A stretch of 64,000 nucleotides of DNA from Dactylonectria macrodidyma (Eukaryota > Ascomycota > Sordariomycetes > Hypocreales > Nectriaceae), in NCBI GenBank assembly GCA_020744425.1, contig JAGMUV010000003.1:2604001-2668000 (forward strand). The letters run 5' to 3'. A program made the translations under genes and the position numbers. Shown piece by piece: positions 30,024 to 40,750 of this stretch (positions within the stretch are counted from its first letter, which is position 1; each line of letters opens with the position of its first letter). Under the pieces are notes generated by a model, which had not been told where the DNA came from, did no database searches, and was given only the letters and a program-made list of their open reading frames with translations.

Positions 30024-32796
30024 TTACTGCTGGATGACAGGCTCCAACGATCTGGAACTTCTTCTGTTGCTTTGAGGGAACTTAGCCTCGTCTTGGCTTG
30101 GAGGCCCCAATGATCGTCCACGTTTCTGGACTTTCAGAGACGCTGATTCCAGGGTTTCAGTTCCGGCAGAATTCTCCTCAGGGATAGGTAGCTTATCGCC
30201 TAACGTTGTTGGTGGGACTCTTGGGCCTGAACCTGTCTCTTCGCTTAGACCCTTCAAGACTTCTGGGTATGGGTTCTCCGACACAGTTTCGTCGGTCTCA
30301 GAAGTGACTTGAGTCGGCGATTCTTTCTCGTCAATGGCCTTCTCCATTTCTCCATTTGCGTCATGATGAGCTGTTGAGCTGCTGCCATCTACAATCTCAG
30401 CCTCAATCTCAGGGGCAGAGCCTCCAGTCGCTGGTGTCTTTGGCTCCGCCGACTTAGTCACTTCATCCTGAATTGCATCCTCTTCTTCTTTGCGCTCCTC
30501 AACCTCCTTCACTGGCGTAACAAGCGAAGCAGATCTCAAGCTCTCCTCAAAATCTGACTCCTGGTCGACCGTCGGCGGCTGATAGAACTGCTCAAACCTC
30601 GTCACAGTCTCGTCGTCATCCGACTCCGGCTCTGGTATGTACTCCTGAAACGGAACCACATCTAAGACGTTCTCTCCGCTTGACAGCGTTGGAAACTGTT
30701 CCAAGACGGCGGGCTCTCGTACAGGCAGGCTATCAATTAACTGGCCTCTCAGCGGGCCCGAGAGCACGGAGACGATGGGGTCGATGATTTCTTCCCTGAT
30801 GAGTCGAAGGACGCGTCGGTCTCTTCGTTCCATCCTCTGTCGTTGATGAGGCTTCCAGTGTCCTGATGCTAGGCTTGCGCTTACAGAGGTGTCGGAATCG
30901 GACACGCTGGTGCCATCTGCGGTATCTCTGGGCGCTTCTTCTATATTCGTCCTCGCCGCCTTCTTGAGAGCCTTCAACACCACCTCCATCTGGGCTATGA
31001 GCCGCTCAGCTTCGTCTTTTACAGTCAAGCTTGCTTCGGAGCTAGCTTCAGATCCGAGCTTGAGGCCAGTTTCGGGATCGACTTCGTTCGTTTCTTCGCC
31101 TTGGACGTTCCGTCGTCGAAGATCGACAGCCTCGAACTCGGCCTGGAGTTCCATCCGAATCTCTTGAACGAGTCTGGCACGAAGCTCCGCCTCCATGTTC
31201 TTCTTCTCTTCCGCTTCCTTGACTAGCAGCTCAAACTTCAGCCTGGCATCCTCCTCTCCTTGGGCCCTTGCATCGGCCACTGCTTTTCGCTGCGCCTCGG
31301 CTGCCTTTGTTTCGGCTTCCAGCTTCAGCTTGGCATCGAGGAACGCCTGGGCCTGGGCACTGGCCTCGGTCTCCTTCTTGCGTCGCTCCTCAGACGCCTG
31401 AAGCTCCGCCTCGAATTTTCTCCGAGCCTCGTTCTCGATCCTAGCTCGTTCTTCGGCCTGCGTCTTTCCCCTCGCTTCGGCAGCCCTGATCTCAGCTTCA
31501 TACTTTGCTTTTGCCTCAGCTTCGGCCCTGAGACGAGTTTCGGCCACTTTCTTTCTGGCCTCTTCGGCGGCCTTGAGTTCAATCTCAAACCTATCTCTAG
31601 CTCTCTCCTCGGCCTCCTTCATAACTTCAGCCTGCCGTCGGCCGCGTTCCACTTCGGCCTTGCGTTCAGCCTCGATTCTCGCTCTCGCGGCATGTTCAGC
31701 CTCGACTTTGGCCTTTTCGATTTCCCTCTTCGCTTCTTCCTGCGCCATCTTCATGGCCTCCATCCTACGGTGAATGGCCTCCTCTGTGTCTCTGCGGATC
31801 TGCGTCTCTATCTCCTTTTGCTTCTCGGCAGCCTTGCTCTTCGCCTCTGCAGCCATCAGCGCAGCGATTTCCGCTTCGAGGCGCATCTTCTCCGGATCCT
31901 CTTTCGGGAACGGCGGCGGAGCTGGAGTGGCAGGCCTAGCCGGTGGTTCAGACGGAGGCGGTGGCGGTGGTGCCATATAGTACTGATGCATATGGTCGTA
32001 GTATTGGCCGTATGGAACCATGTCGTACATGCTCATGCCTGGAGCAGGGAAGTAGGGGGCGCCAGGTCGACCATAGTAAGAAGGATAACCTTGGGGAGGA
32101 TATTGCGGCCGCCGGGGCGGTGCATTGCTCGCAGGTTGCGGTCCATATGGAGCTGCCGATGGCATAGTCGGCGGTCCTGAATATCTCTGGTTCGGAGGCG
32201 GAGCATTTGGTTCCTGAGCTGCACTCGGCATATTTGGTGGATACGGCATGGCTGGAAAACCTCCAGGCGGCATATGGTAGGGTTGAGCTGGAGGTACGCC
32301 AGGCGCTAGTGCTTCTCTGTGGAAGTACGACTGATGATGACCAAAGGGAACCAAGTGACCTCCGTGGTTCATATAACCACCGTAAGGAGGAGGAACGGGA
32401 TAGTTGAAAGGAGGGGCCGGTGGAGATGGATACGGGTACGGGTTGTACCCGGTGTGTTGAGCCCTAGGAAGTTCCGGCGAGTTTGCCGACTCTCGATTGT
32501 CCACCTTGGACTCTTTGGCATTGCCCTTCTTACCACTCGCTTTCTTTTGACCCGAGGTTGCCATATCTTTCTCTGGTTTCCGCGATGGACTGCCATGTCA
32601 ATCAGCACTTTTATACGTCAAGTACAGCATCAGTGATATTCACTCACCCAGCCTCTGATTGAGCTGAGGAACTGGCCGAAGAAGCTTGGGACTGGTTGTC
32701 GTCCATCCAGTCAGAGGAACTGTCCTGGCCACTGTCGGCCGGCTCGACTGTAATCGGTGCTCGCCTTTTGTCCTTCTTAGAAGACCTTGACGGCAT
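30024..32796 (-). CDS. Pro/Tyr-rich, Ala/Glu coiled-coil protein of unknown function
   Basis: Not recognised as a named protein. Spliced as complement(30024..32589, 32648..32796), 904 residues. The 58-base intron joins SAQSEAG to PSRKPEKDMATSGQ in phase, so the later ATG (MATSG) is probably internal. Layout: a basic/Ser-rich N-terminus (MPSRSSKKDKRRAP, about 1-75); a Pro/Tyr/Gly/Met-rich disordered stretch (about 75-275) with many PPPP and YGPQP-type motifs; a very long Ala/Glu/Lys/Arg coiled coil (about 280-545) built of repeated KAAEEARKK/AEARAKFEAEL-type blocks; then a Ser/Glu-rich disordered tail. One short more ordered patch (RRDRRVLRLIREEIIDPIVS, near residue 645) may be a conserved domain. 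No signal peptide, membrane segment or enzyme motif. The combination suggests a scaffold or condensate/RNP component; that is inference. Confidence 0.75.
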
Positions 32797-34292
32797 GGTG
32801 TGGCTTCGCAAGCAGTGTTCAAAGCGCTGGCCGGTAAATCGGAGATGCAAGCAGCCGTTAAAAGATTTTGATAAATGAGGAGTAGAGAAAGAATAACCAC
32901 GTCGCCATGGGACCACTGAGCCTGCACGGTCGCCAACGAGCATCCAAGGCTGGCTAAATTTGGCGCATGCATTGGCATCCTCCAATGGCATCAATTCGTG
33001 ATATTGGGGGCTGGGAATCCCCGCTTCGCCAGCCCTGTTTGAAGCGACCGGGGCTGGTGCATACAAACATGTTACGTAGGCTAATCAGGACTGCAATGTA
33101 GGCATGTGTTATGCTTCATCCTCGGAACATGTGCATAGGTTCATTACAGTAAACAATAAGATGCCGACGTCCAACGTCACCCACTCAGCACAAAGCAGCG
33201 TCTAAGTTAAACAATAGGCTGCTCCACCGAGTCCGGGGCCGAATGCCGATGAGAGGGGCCGTAGCTCCGCGATTGCGGGTCCGGCCGGTGGATTGTTCAC
33301 TCGGGAGTGGAGAACCATGTTGCACATATTTGGGCGCCAGGGTAGGCTCACAGGTACATTGCGTGGGTTGAAGGAACAAGTTACAACTCCAAGAGACAGG
33401 GAAATGCCAAGTACTCTCCAAAGTCAACTGCTCAAGAGTCACAGATATTGAAATGCTGTGACACCGGTCAGAATCTGGATATTGTTCAGTACCTAACGTT
33501 GCCAAATTTGTACGTGACTCACCTATAATGAGCCATGCAGCATTCTGACAAGACATATTTGAGGCGCTCATATTCTCATGGAACCAGCTAAAATTTTGAG
33601 GGTTTTTTGGTAGGAGGAGATGACTATGCAACACATTCTGTTCATCTACTTCGTATCATGACCTCCGATGAATATGGGGAATCTAAAATCGTGGGACCGT
33701 CAGCTTCCCTTCTACGAGCTAGCGTGGGCTTAGCACGGAGTTCCGCGGATAATACATGCTTATGCGCTCTAACCTGCATGTAGGAAAATGAAACTCAACA
33801 GGAACAATCTCATTCTCAGGATAACCAAAAACGGAATATCATCACAAAGAACTAGGCCCTTCTTATTAATGTGACGTGGCAAATAACCGAGTAGCCGCCT
33901 ATGCGCTGGCACGCTGACGCCTGTGAATCGAAGCCTTTGCAGGATTTCAAATGATAAGTCGAGCTGCATCACTGCTGACACTGTCAACGCAGGCATTTAC
34001 CAACTTAGTTGGGAGCTACAAATCTACCGGGGTCGGCATCCTTTCCCGGGGCCCTGCCCATTCTGATGGGTTCTAACCCAAAGCTAACAACCCAGATATA
34101 GCCGTGTGTGCTGACGCAAGTCAGCACTATTTGAAGCCTGTTTCGAACTCGTGCAATCAGCCCCCCCCCCGCAGTATCCGTGTAAGCTATGGATGAGACT
34201 TGGCATAAAAAGGATGATGGCGCCCAGTTTTGACGGCAGTTAGACGACTTCAGATCTGACTATCTGCCTCTTGCTTTATTGCACAGTCAACG
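32797..34292. other. 1.5 kb divergent intergenic region
   Basis: Between the coiled-coil gene (leftward) and the flavin monooxygenase (rightward). The frame of the coiled-coil gene stays open upstream to 33066 and includes another ATG, but the extension looks like non-coding leader. A 149-codon frame at 33185-33634 (-) has no recognisable features. A ten-C run occurs at 34161-34170. Confidence 0.65.
34203..34212 (+). promoter_or_regulatory. TATA-like element of the monooxygenase gene
   Basis: GCATAAAAAGG lies about 85 bases upstream of the ATG at 34293. Assigned by motif and spacing only. Confidence 0.4.
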
Positions 34293-36142
34293 ATGGCTAC
34301 CAACGTGGAAGAACAGCTCGGGTCTAAGGTGTGCGTGATAGGAGCCGGCGTTATCGGACTTGCCACAACCAAGAACCTCCTCGAGCAAGGTCTTGATGTC
34401 ACTACTTTCGAAAGGCACGAGCATATCGGTGGCACTTGGCACGTTTCGGACAATGGAGAACAGACCACGGCGCTAGAGCAGACGAAGCTCAACACGTCTA
34501 AGCAAACGGTTCGACCCAGGACGGAATGTGTAGAAGGTTTCAACTGACGGCTATAACGCAGTGTTCCTATTCGGACTTTCCGTTTCCTGAAGGTGAAGCT
34601 TTTGTGAAATACTGTATCTTCAGAGTTCAAACTCACATGTTGCTTAGAACTCCCCATGCATCCCCTGGCGATAGACGTCCAGAAGTACCTCGAGTCATAT
34701 GCCGAACACTTTAACCTGATGCCGCATATCGAGCTTTCTACGGAGGTAGACCGCGTCGAACGTGATGAGGAAGCGAAGAAATGGCTCGTCTATACGAAAA
34801 ACGCCGAGACTGGTTTCCACTCGTGTCGACATTTCGACCGCGTTGCTGTTGCGACTGGCATCCTCAACACAAAGCATGTTCCTAAAGTCAGAGGGATTGA
34901 ATTGTTCGCAGGAGATGCCATCCACTCCCGGCAGTTCAAGGATGCATCCAAGTACACTGGCAAGAACGTCCTTGTGGTCGGGATCGGCGCGACCGGAGCA
35001 GACTCGACCTCATTCTTGGTTAGAGCGAAAGCTGCCAAGGTGTATCTCAGCCATCGATCCCAATTCCTTCTTGTAAGTGGCTCTTGTTGTGAGCAAAGTG
35101 TCAGGGCTGTGTGGCTAACGGAGACAAGCTCCCTCGTCTCGTCAAAGGCAAGGCTTTCGACCACACCATGAGCCGTCGTGTGGGTATCATAGTCAGAGCC
35201 ATGTTGGGCGCTTTCCCCAGGGTGTGTAGCCAGCTGATGACCAAAGCACTGATGGGCCTCCGATCGAAAGAATGGCCGTGGCTTACCGAGCACCCATCCT
35301 TTACTGTTCCTCGAAAGATGGACGGGTTTCCGCATCGCGTGCCCGCCTTCTCAGACGATCTGGCGGATAACCTGCGAGATGGCCATATTGAAACAGTATT
35401 GGGTATCGAGGAGGTTACCGGGCCAAGATCAGTAACCCTGACAGATGGTCGGGTGTTGGAAGATATCGACGCCATCATCTTCTGCTCCGGATACTTCTAC
35501 GACTTTTCTTTGGTTCGCGGAACTGGTAACCCAACAGACCCGGCAATCGCCCCAGACCATCACAAAGAGATTCAGAAGACTCGGTTCTACGACCCTCAGG
35601 ACAAGTTTCCCCGGTTGTACCGCGGCTTCCTCTCGGAGCAATACCCTGAGTCTCTGGCGTTCTTGGGACACATGATCATCATGAAGCCGCCAATTCTGCT
35701 TTATGACCTCATCTCGATGGCGCTGGCGAGCTTGTGGACTGGCGGACACGCCATTGAATCAGCTGAAGAGCGACGTAGGGATATTGACATCCAGTACCGC
35801 TTCGTCGTTTCAACGCTGGACCAAGGACCGATGCATCACCTCGGCTTCCGACTCATCTCGGCGAAGACGTACGACTGGCTGAACCGGGTAGCCGGGACAG
35901 GACTAACAGAGCTCTTGGGCAACTGCAGCTGGGCGGCATGCAAGCTTTGGTGGAGGGACCGCAAGTTCTACAATCTCTTGATGGATGGAACCGATGTCCC
36001 AGCAGTGTACCGCCTCTTCGACATGGGCCATGGGAGGAAGCCTTGGCCTGGGGCAAAAGAGAGGATTGAGCACGTCAATGCCGAGGTGAAGGCATTGGGA
36101 GAGGCTTGGGAGCAGGAGAAGAAGAAGAAGAAGACAAACTGA
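34293..36142 (+). CDS. Flavin-containing monooxygenase (class B, FMO-like)
   Basis: NADPH- and FAD-dependent monooxygenase, probably cytosolic or ER-associated, oxidising N or S in small molecules. Exons 34293..34508, 34562..34592 (31 bases), 34648..35072, 35129..36142; 561 residues, near the usual fungal length. The FAD-binding Rossmann motif is VCVIGAGVIGLATTKNL near residues 13-29, followed by FERHEHIGGTW. The FMO signature FxGxxxHxxxF is present as LFAGDAIHSRQFK. The NADPH Rossmann motif is VVGIGATGAD near 198-207. The late conserved motif is IIFCSGYFYDF. The C-terminus is basic (KKKKKKTN). Introns are 53-56 bases and phases close perfectly. It has no neighbouring biosynthetic genes, so a pathway cannot be inferred. 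No signal peptide is seen. Confidence 0.88.
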
Positions 36143-37572
36143 TGGATTGCTCGTCCCTACCTACCCCCCTAGGTAGGGTAGGGAGGTGGTAGACAAAGTG
36201 CTTGTCAGGTTCATATTGTCGTTTCTATTTTTAGTAAAGAATGCGAATATGATGTCATGGTATTGCATGAGATTTTGAGATGGGATGCCAGTGTTAAAAG
36301 GCCACAGTGTTGACGGGGGCATCATGCGCACCCAAGCCTGGAGGGATGAAGCTGCGTTGCTTGGTAGTGGTGATGGAAGAAGCAAGCGACTGGCAGGTTA
36401 TCTTATCGAGGCTGTGATGTGGAAACCTGGAAGCCTCAATGTGTGGAGAAGGCCAGGCATCGATATCGGAAGAGGCTAAGGCATCGATCGATGTATCGAT
36501 TGGATGGCGTTGAGTGGGAGGCAGCCAGTCAACGAACCCATCCAGTGAATTAGCGACCAGTAACACAACTTAGAAGCCCGAACCAGCGGGCACTGACAGT
36601 GGAAAAGCCACCTCGCACCTCTATTACCAAACGCTGCAACAAGCCTGTAGAACTAGGTGCTCAGTCGTCAATGCCCAGACCCTGCAACAGCTCGGGTTTC
36701 CATCTCTCTCTTCCTTAATCATTTGCACACTTGCTGATTGACTGACGGCCAAAGCATATTGACCTACCTACCTACATACACTTGTGTCGTCAATACAACT
36801 TCACAACCACTCGCCAACCTCCCTGCCTTTCAAGCGCTGCAATAACCACCCCCAATCCACTGCAACCAGACGCAACCCCCCCGCCAAAAAGAGGCGGTTC
36901 CAGTGCATGCTCGGAATCCGTCCCACCCTCAAGGCGCGGCCTTCGCTACTGGATCTGATTCGCGCCCGAAACGACGCCGCCAGCAACAACAGCGGCGACA
37001 GCGACAGCGACAGCGACAGCGATAGTGACAGCGGAGGACACGTCGTCGGCCGGCATCAACAGCAGCAGCAGCCGCCGCAGCACATCCCGGTGCGAGACAG
37101 CAGCAGTGGAGCGACCAGCAGGAGCAGAAGCGACAGCCCTGACAACAGCAGCGACCGTCTAGGCTTCAGAGACACAGCGGCGGGTTCCCGAAGCTTCAGC
37201 GGCTGGTCCCCTGCAGTACCTGCTGCACCGCCCACTGACATTGCTGAGGTGACCACTGAAACGACATCATCGCCGGCTCCACCTTCACCTTGGCCTGTGC
37301 CGCCTGTGCTTATTAGTGGTACCTCCACCTCCTCCTCCACTAACGCTGCTACTCGTGCTGCTGCAGCTCTCGCTCTCGTCGACGTAGCTCGCCAGCTGCC
37401 TCTGCCAAACTCTCCACCACCATCACCATCTCCACCACCGCCTCTCTCATCCGTATCCTCCTCCTCCTCACCCGAGCCTCCATCGCCCATCCGGCCCCTG
37501 TCGCCGCCCTCCCAGAGCTCTTCCTCTCGCCCTAATACCGAGCTCGACGCCGCGCCCGTCCTTTCACCCAAG
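36143..37572. other. Intergenic region and VMA1 leader
   Basis: It begins with a perfect 9-base inverted repeat after the monooxygenase stop. TACCTACCTACATACA lies at about 36763. From 36784 to the VMA1 ATG the phase of VMA1 is open without a stop (263 codons), rich in Ser, Pro and Gln, with a (GACAGC)n tract near 36995-37030 and an in-frame ATG at 36907. I treat it as leader, but an N-terminal extension cannot be excluded. Confidence 0.6.
36155..36178 (+). terminator. Inverted repeat just downstream of the monooxygenase stop
   Basis: CCCTACCTA, a six-C loop, then TAGGTAGGG: a perfect nine-base stem starting 13 bases after the stop codon. It could form a hairpin in the 3' untranslated region. 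Whether it affects 3' end formation is unknown; it may simply be two opposed copies of the common TACCTACC motif. Confidence 0.4.
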
Positions 37573-39902
37573 ATGGCTCCCGTACGCCCTTCCCCTCCGC
37601 TGCCTTGCCTGCTTGGTGCCGACCAGCTGCTCCCCTGATGCTCGCTGGCCCGTCCATCACCATCATGCCTGGGCCGCCCTCGCTAGACCCCGAAGCTGAC
37701 CAATATCTCTAGAAAGCGAAAGCTGCCAGCTCTGGCGCTGACGACGCTGTTTCACATGGTGAGTCAATTCCTCCAAACTGCCTTGCGCGCAGCTGCCATC
37801 GTACCAATGTCGTAATGAGTGCTAACTGCTAGCTCCCTGCCAGGCAAAATCTACTCCATCTCCGGGTCAGTCCTTCCCGCCTGCCCATCCTAGCTCCTCC
37901 ATCCTGTTCTCGCGACCATTCGGGATGCATCCTGCCGATATCCATCGCCGAAATGGAGCGTTCTGCTGACCGTATACCAGTCCTGTCGTCGTGGCCGAGG
38001 AGATGCTTGGTGTTGCTATGTACGAGTTGGTCAGTGTCTCTGCCCGGACTTCACATCCTCCCTTGAGCTAACCAGTCTTTTCCCGCAGGCCAAGGTAGGA
38101 AACGAAAACCTCGTCGGTGAGGTCATTCGAATCAATGGCGACCAAGCTACAATCCAGGTCTACGAAGAAACAGGTGCGACAACCCCCATTGAAGCTCGAT
38201 GACAAGCAATGCTAACGCATCCTAGCCGGTCTCAAGATTGGAGACCCCGTTGCCCGAACTGGCAAGCCTTTGTCCGTCGAACTCGGCCCCGGTCTCCTCA
38301 ACGGCATCTACGACGGTATCCAGCGTCCCCTCGCAGATATTGCTTCCCAAGCCAAGTCCATCTACATCCCCCGCGGTATCGCTGTCCCCGCACTCGACCG
38401 CAATAAGAAGTGGGAATTCACCCCGACCAAGAAGGTCGGCGACCACATCGCTGGTGGTGATGTCTGGGGTACCGTCTTCGAGAACTCCTTCCTCGCTGTC
38501 CACAAGATCCTACTGCCCCCTCGCGCTCGGGGTACCATCACCAAGATCTCTTCAAAGGGCGAGTACACCGTCACCGAAAACCTTCTCGAGGTCGAGTTCG
38601 ATGGTAAGAAGACCGAGTTCCCCATGATGCAGAGCTGGCCTGTCCGAGTGCCCCGTCCCTCCAACGACAAGCTCTCCGCCGACCAGCCCTTCATCGTTGG
38701 TCAGCGAGTGCTCGACGCTCTCTTCCCTGGTGTTCTGGGCGGAACCGTCGCCATTCCCGGCGCCTTTGGTTGCGGAAAGACCGTCATTAGTCAATCCGTC
38801 TCCAAGTTCTCCAACAGCGATGTCATCGTCTACGTCGGATGCGGTGAGCGAGGAAACGAAATGGCCGAAGTCTTGAAGGATTTCCCTGAGCTGACCATTG
38901 ACGTCGACGGCCGCGAGGAGCCTATCATGAAGCGAACCACCCTCATCGCCAACACCTCCAACATGCCCGTCGCCGCCCGAGAAGCCTCCATCTACACGGG
39001 TATCACTGTCGCCGAGTACTTCCGTGACCAAGGTCTCGACGTCGCCATGATGGCTGACTCTTCATCTCGATGGGCTGAGGCTCTTCGTGAGCTTTCCGGT
39101 CGTCTAGGAGAAATGCCTGCTGATCAGGGTTTCCCCGCCTACCTCGGTGCCAAGCTCGCCTCCTTCTACGAGCGAGCTGGTAAGGTGAAGACCCTTGGAT
39201 CCCCCGAGCGCGAGGGCAGTGTCAGCATTGTCGGTGCCGTCAGCCCGCCCGGTGGTGATTTCTCCGATCCCGTCACCATGTCCACCCTCAGTATCGTGCA
39301 GGTCTTCTGGGGTCTCGACAAGAAGCTCGCTCAGCGAAAGCATTTCCCGTCTATCAACACCAGTGTGTCGTACAGCAAGTACACCACCATCCTTGACAAG
39401 TACTACGAGAAGAACTACCCCGATTTCCCCCGCCTCCGCGACCGTATCAGACAGATTCTGTCCGACTCCGAAGAGCTCGACCAGGTCGTGCAGCTTGTCG
39501 GAAAGAGTGCTCTGTCTGACCCCGACAAGATCACCCTGGATATTGCTACCCTCGTCAAGGAGGATTTCCTGCAGCAGAACGGTTACTCCGACTACGATCA
39601 GTTCTGCCCCATCTGGAAGACGGAGTGGATGATGAAGCTCATGGTTGGTTTCCACGACGAGGCACAGAAGGTCATTTCCCAAGGTCAGAGCTGGGCCAAG
39701 GTCCGAGAAGCTACCAACGATCTCCAGGGCCAGCTGCGACAATTGAAGTTCGAGGTCCCCACTGATGGCGAGGAAGTCATCTGCAAGAAGGTTTGTGTTG
39801 CTTCCCCAGTGTAAAGGTTTCTGTTGGTAACATATTACTCCCCAGTACGAAGAAATTCACCAGAAGATGACGGACAAGTTTGCGGCTGTCATGGACGAGT
39901 AA
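37573..39902 (+). CDS. vma1: V-type proton ATPase catalytic subunit A
   Basis: Catalytic A subunit of the V1 sector, which hydrolyses ATP to acidify vacuole and endosomes. Seven exons: 37573..37581, 37713..37758, 37844..37865, 37981..38029, 38089..38173, 38226..39790, 39846..39902; 610 residues, the usual length. The 5' exons are very small (9, 46, 22, 49, 85 bases), and all phases join to give [19 protein letters not shown] and [19 protein letters not shown]. The non-homologous region follows ([17 protein letters not shown]). Walker A is [12 protein letters not shown] near residues 247-258; the catalytic [11 protein letters not shown] and the [14 protein letters not shown] and [12 protein letters not shown] motifs are intact. 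There is no intein at the P-loop, the site occupied in some yeasts. The last exon encodes [18 protein letters not shown]. The C/T-rich leader is typical of highly expressed fungal genes. Confidence 0.96.
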
Positions 39903-40750
39903 GAAACGGCATCTTCGATGATGCCATGAGACGTACATTGCTGGCAGTTGTGGTCGAATAGATGAGTTTTTGGTGGGAAACAGGTCTTAGAAAGGCCGGT
40001 AGTCAATGCTGTTAGCTATGCTGCGTAGTGTCGTGTATTCGATCAAGTATCGATTTGTGTTTGAAGAATTGCAATGACAATATCCACGGATTCCATGTCA
40101 CGTCTGTGTGAAACTAGCCTGTGAGTCCAAGTGCAATACATCAGGTTGTTAATCACATAGTGGACTAGGTTGGCATAAGCTTTCAATAAAGATGAAGCTT
40201 GGATTACAATGGAGCAAGTGAAACCAGTGGTCTTCCTTTCTAACATAGATGTTTCACATGGATTGTGAAATGTGAACTTAAAAGGTAGTTAATAGAGCCT
40301 TGCGCAAATTTGAGAGCAAAGAAAGCCACAACAGCCAATTCGCCAAGTCTTTGCAGACAATCCACTCAAGCCAAAAATAACTACAGCCACGTGAGTAGGT
40401 CTGCAGAGCGTCGGTGTTCTCCACACCTTTCTTTTCTTTTGCGTTATCAACTCAGCCTGCCTTGCCATTGGTAATGCCTCTCTCGGGGGTCGTCCGGGTT
40501 GTGGGTCGGGGACCCTCGGCGTTTTGGATGTGGGGCTCGGTATGCTCTCATTATCGCTGCAATATGACAACTTCTCATGCCCATCATGTCATCGACACAT
40601 GCCTCGCTTTTGGATAGACACTCATTTCACACTGGGCTCTTCGACCCTCTCTGAAGCTTCCAGCTGCTCCTGACTATACATGTCTTATTCGTACCCGGCC
40701 AAGCCCGTCTAACAAGTCCTTCCCACCTCATTAGCTACCCCGCCACCGCC
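39903..40750. other. VMA1-YIH1 intergenic region
   Basis: 848 bases with the VMA1 3' flank (AT-rich, 39903-40350) and the YIH1 promoter. Short frames only; nothing else recognised. Confidence 0.75.

Noticed and set aside
32797..33066. N-terminal extension of the coiled-coil protein to an upstream in-frame ATG
   Set aside because: The extension lacks the charged/low-complexity character of the protein, and MPSRSSKKDKRR is the more natural start; treated as leader.
33185..33634. 149-codon minus-strand frame between the coiled-coil and monooxygenase genes
   Set aside because: No domain, signal peptide or splice-supported extension; the sequence reads like non-coding DNA.
34293..36142. Baeyer-Villiger monooxygenase or biosynthetic-cluster enzyme
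   Set aside because: The FxGxxxHxxxF signature fits an FMO-type enzyme, and neighbours are housekeeping genes, so no cluster is indicated.
36143..36190. Bacterial-style intrinsic terminator
   Set aside because: The hairpin is real but the gene is eukaryotic and no U-tract follows; listed only as an inverted repeat near the stop codon.
38552..39742. Long antisense frames opposite VMA1 (and similar ones opposite PET127 and SSD1)
   Set aside because: They mirror codon bias of the highly expressed sense genes, whose protein identity is certain.
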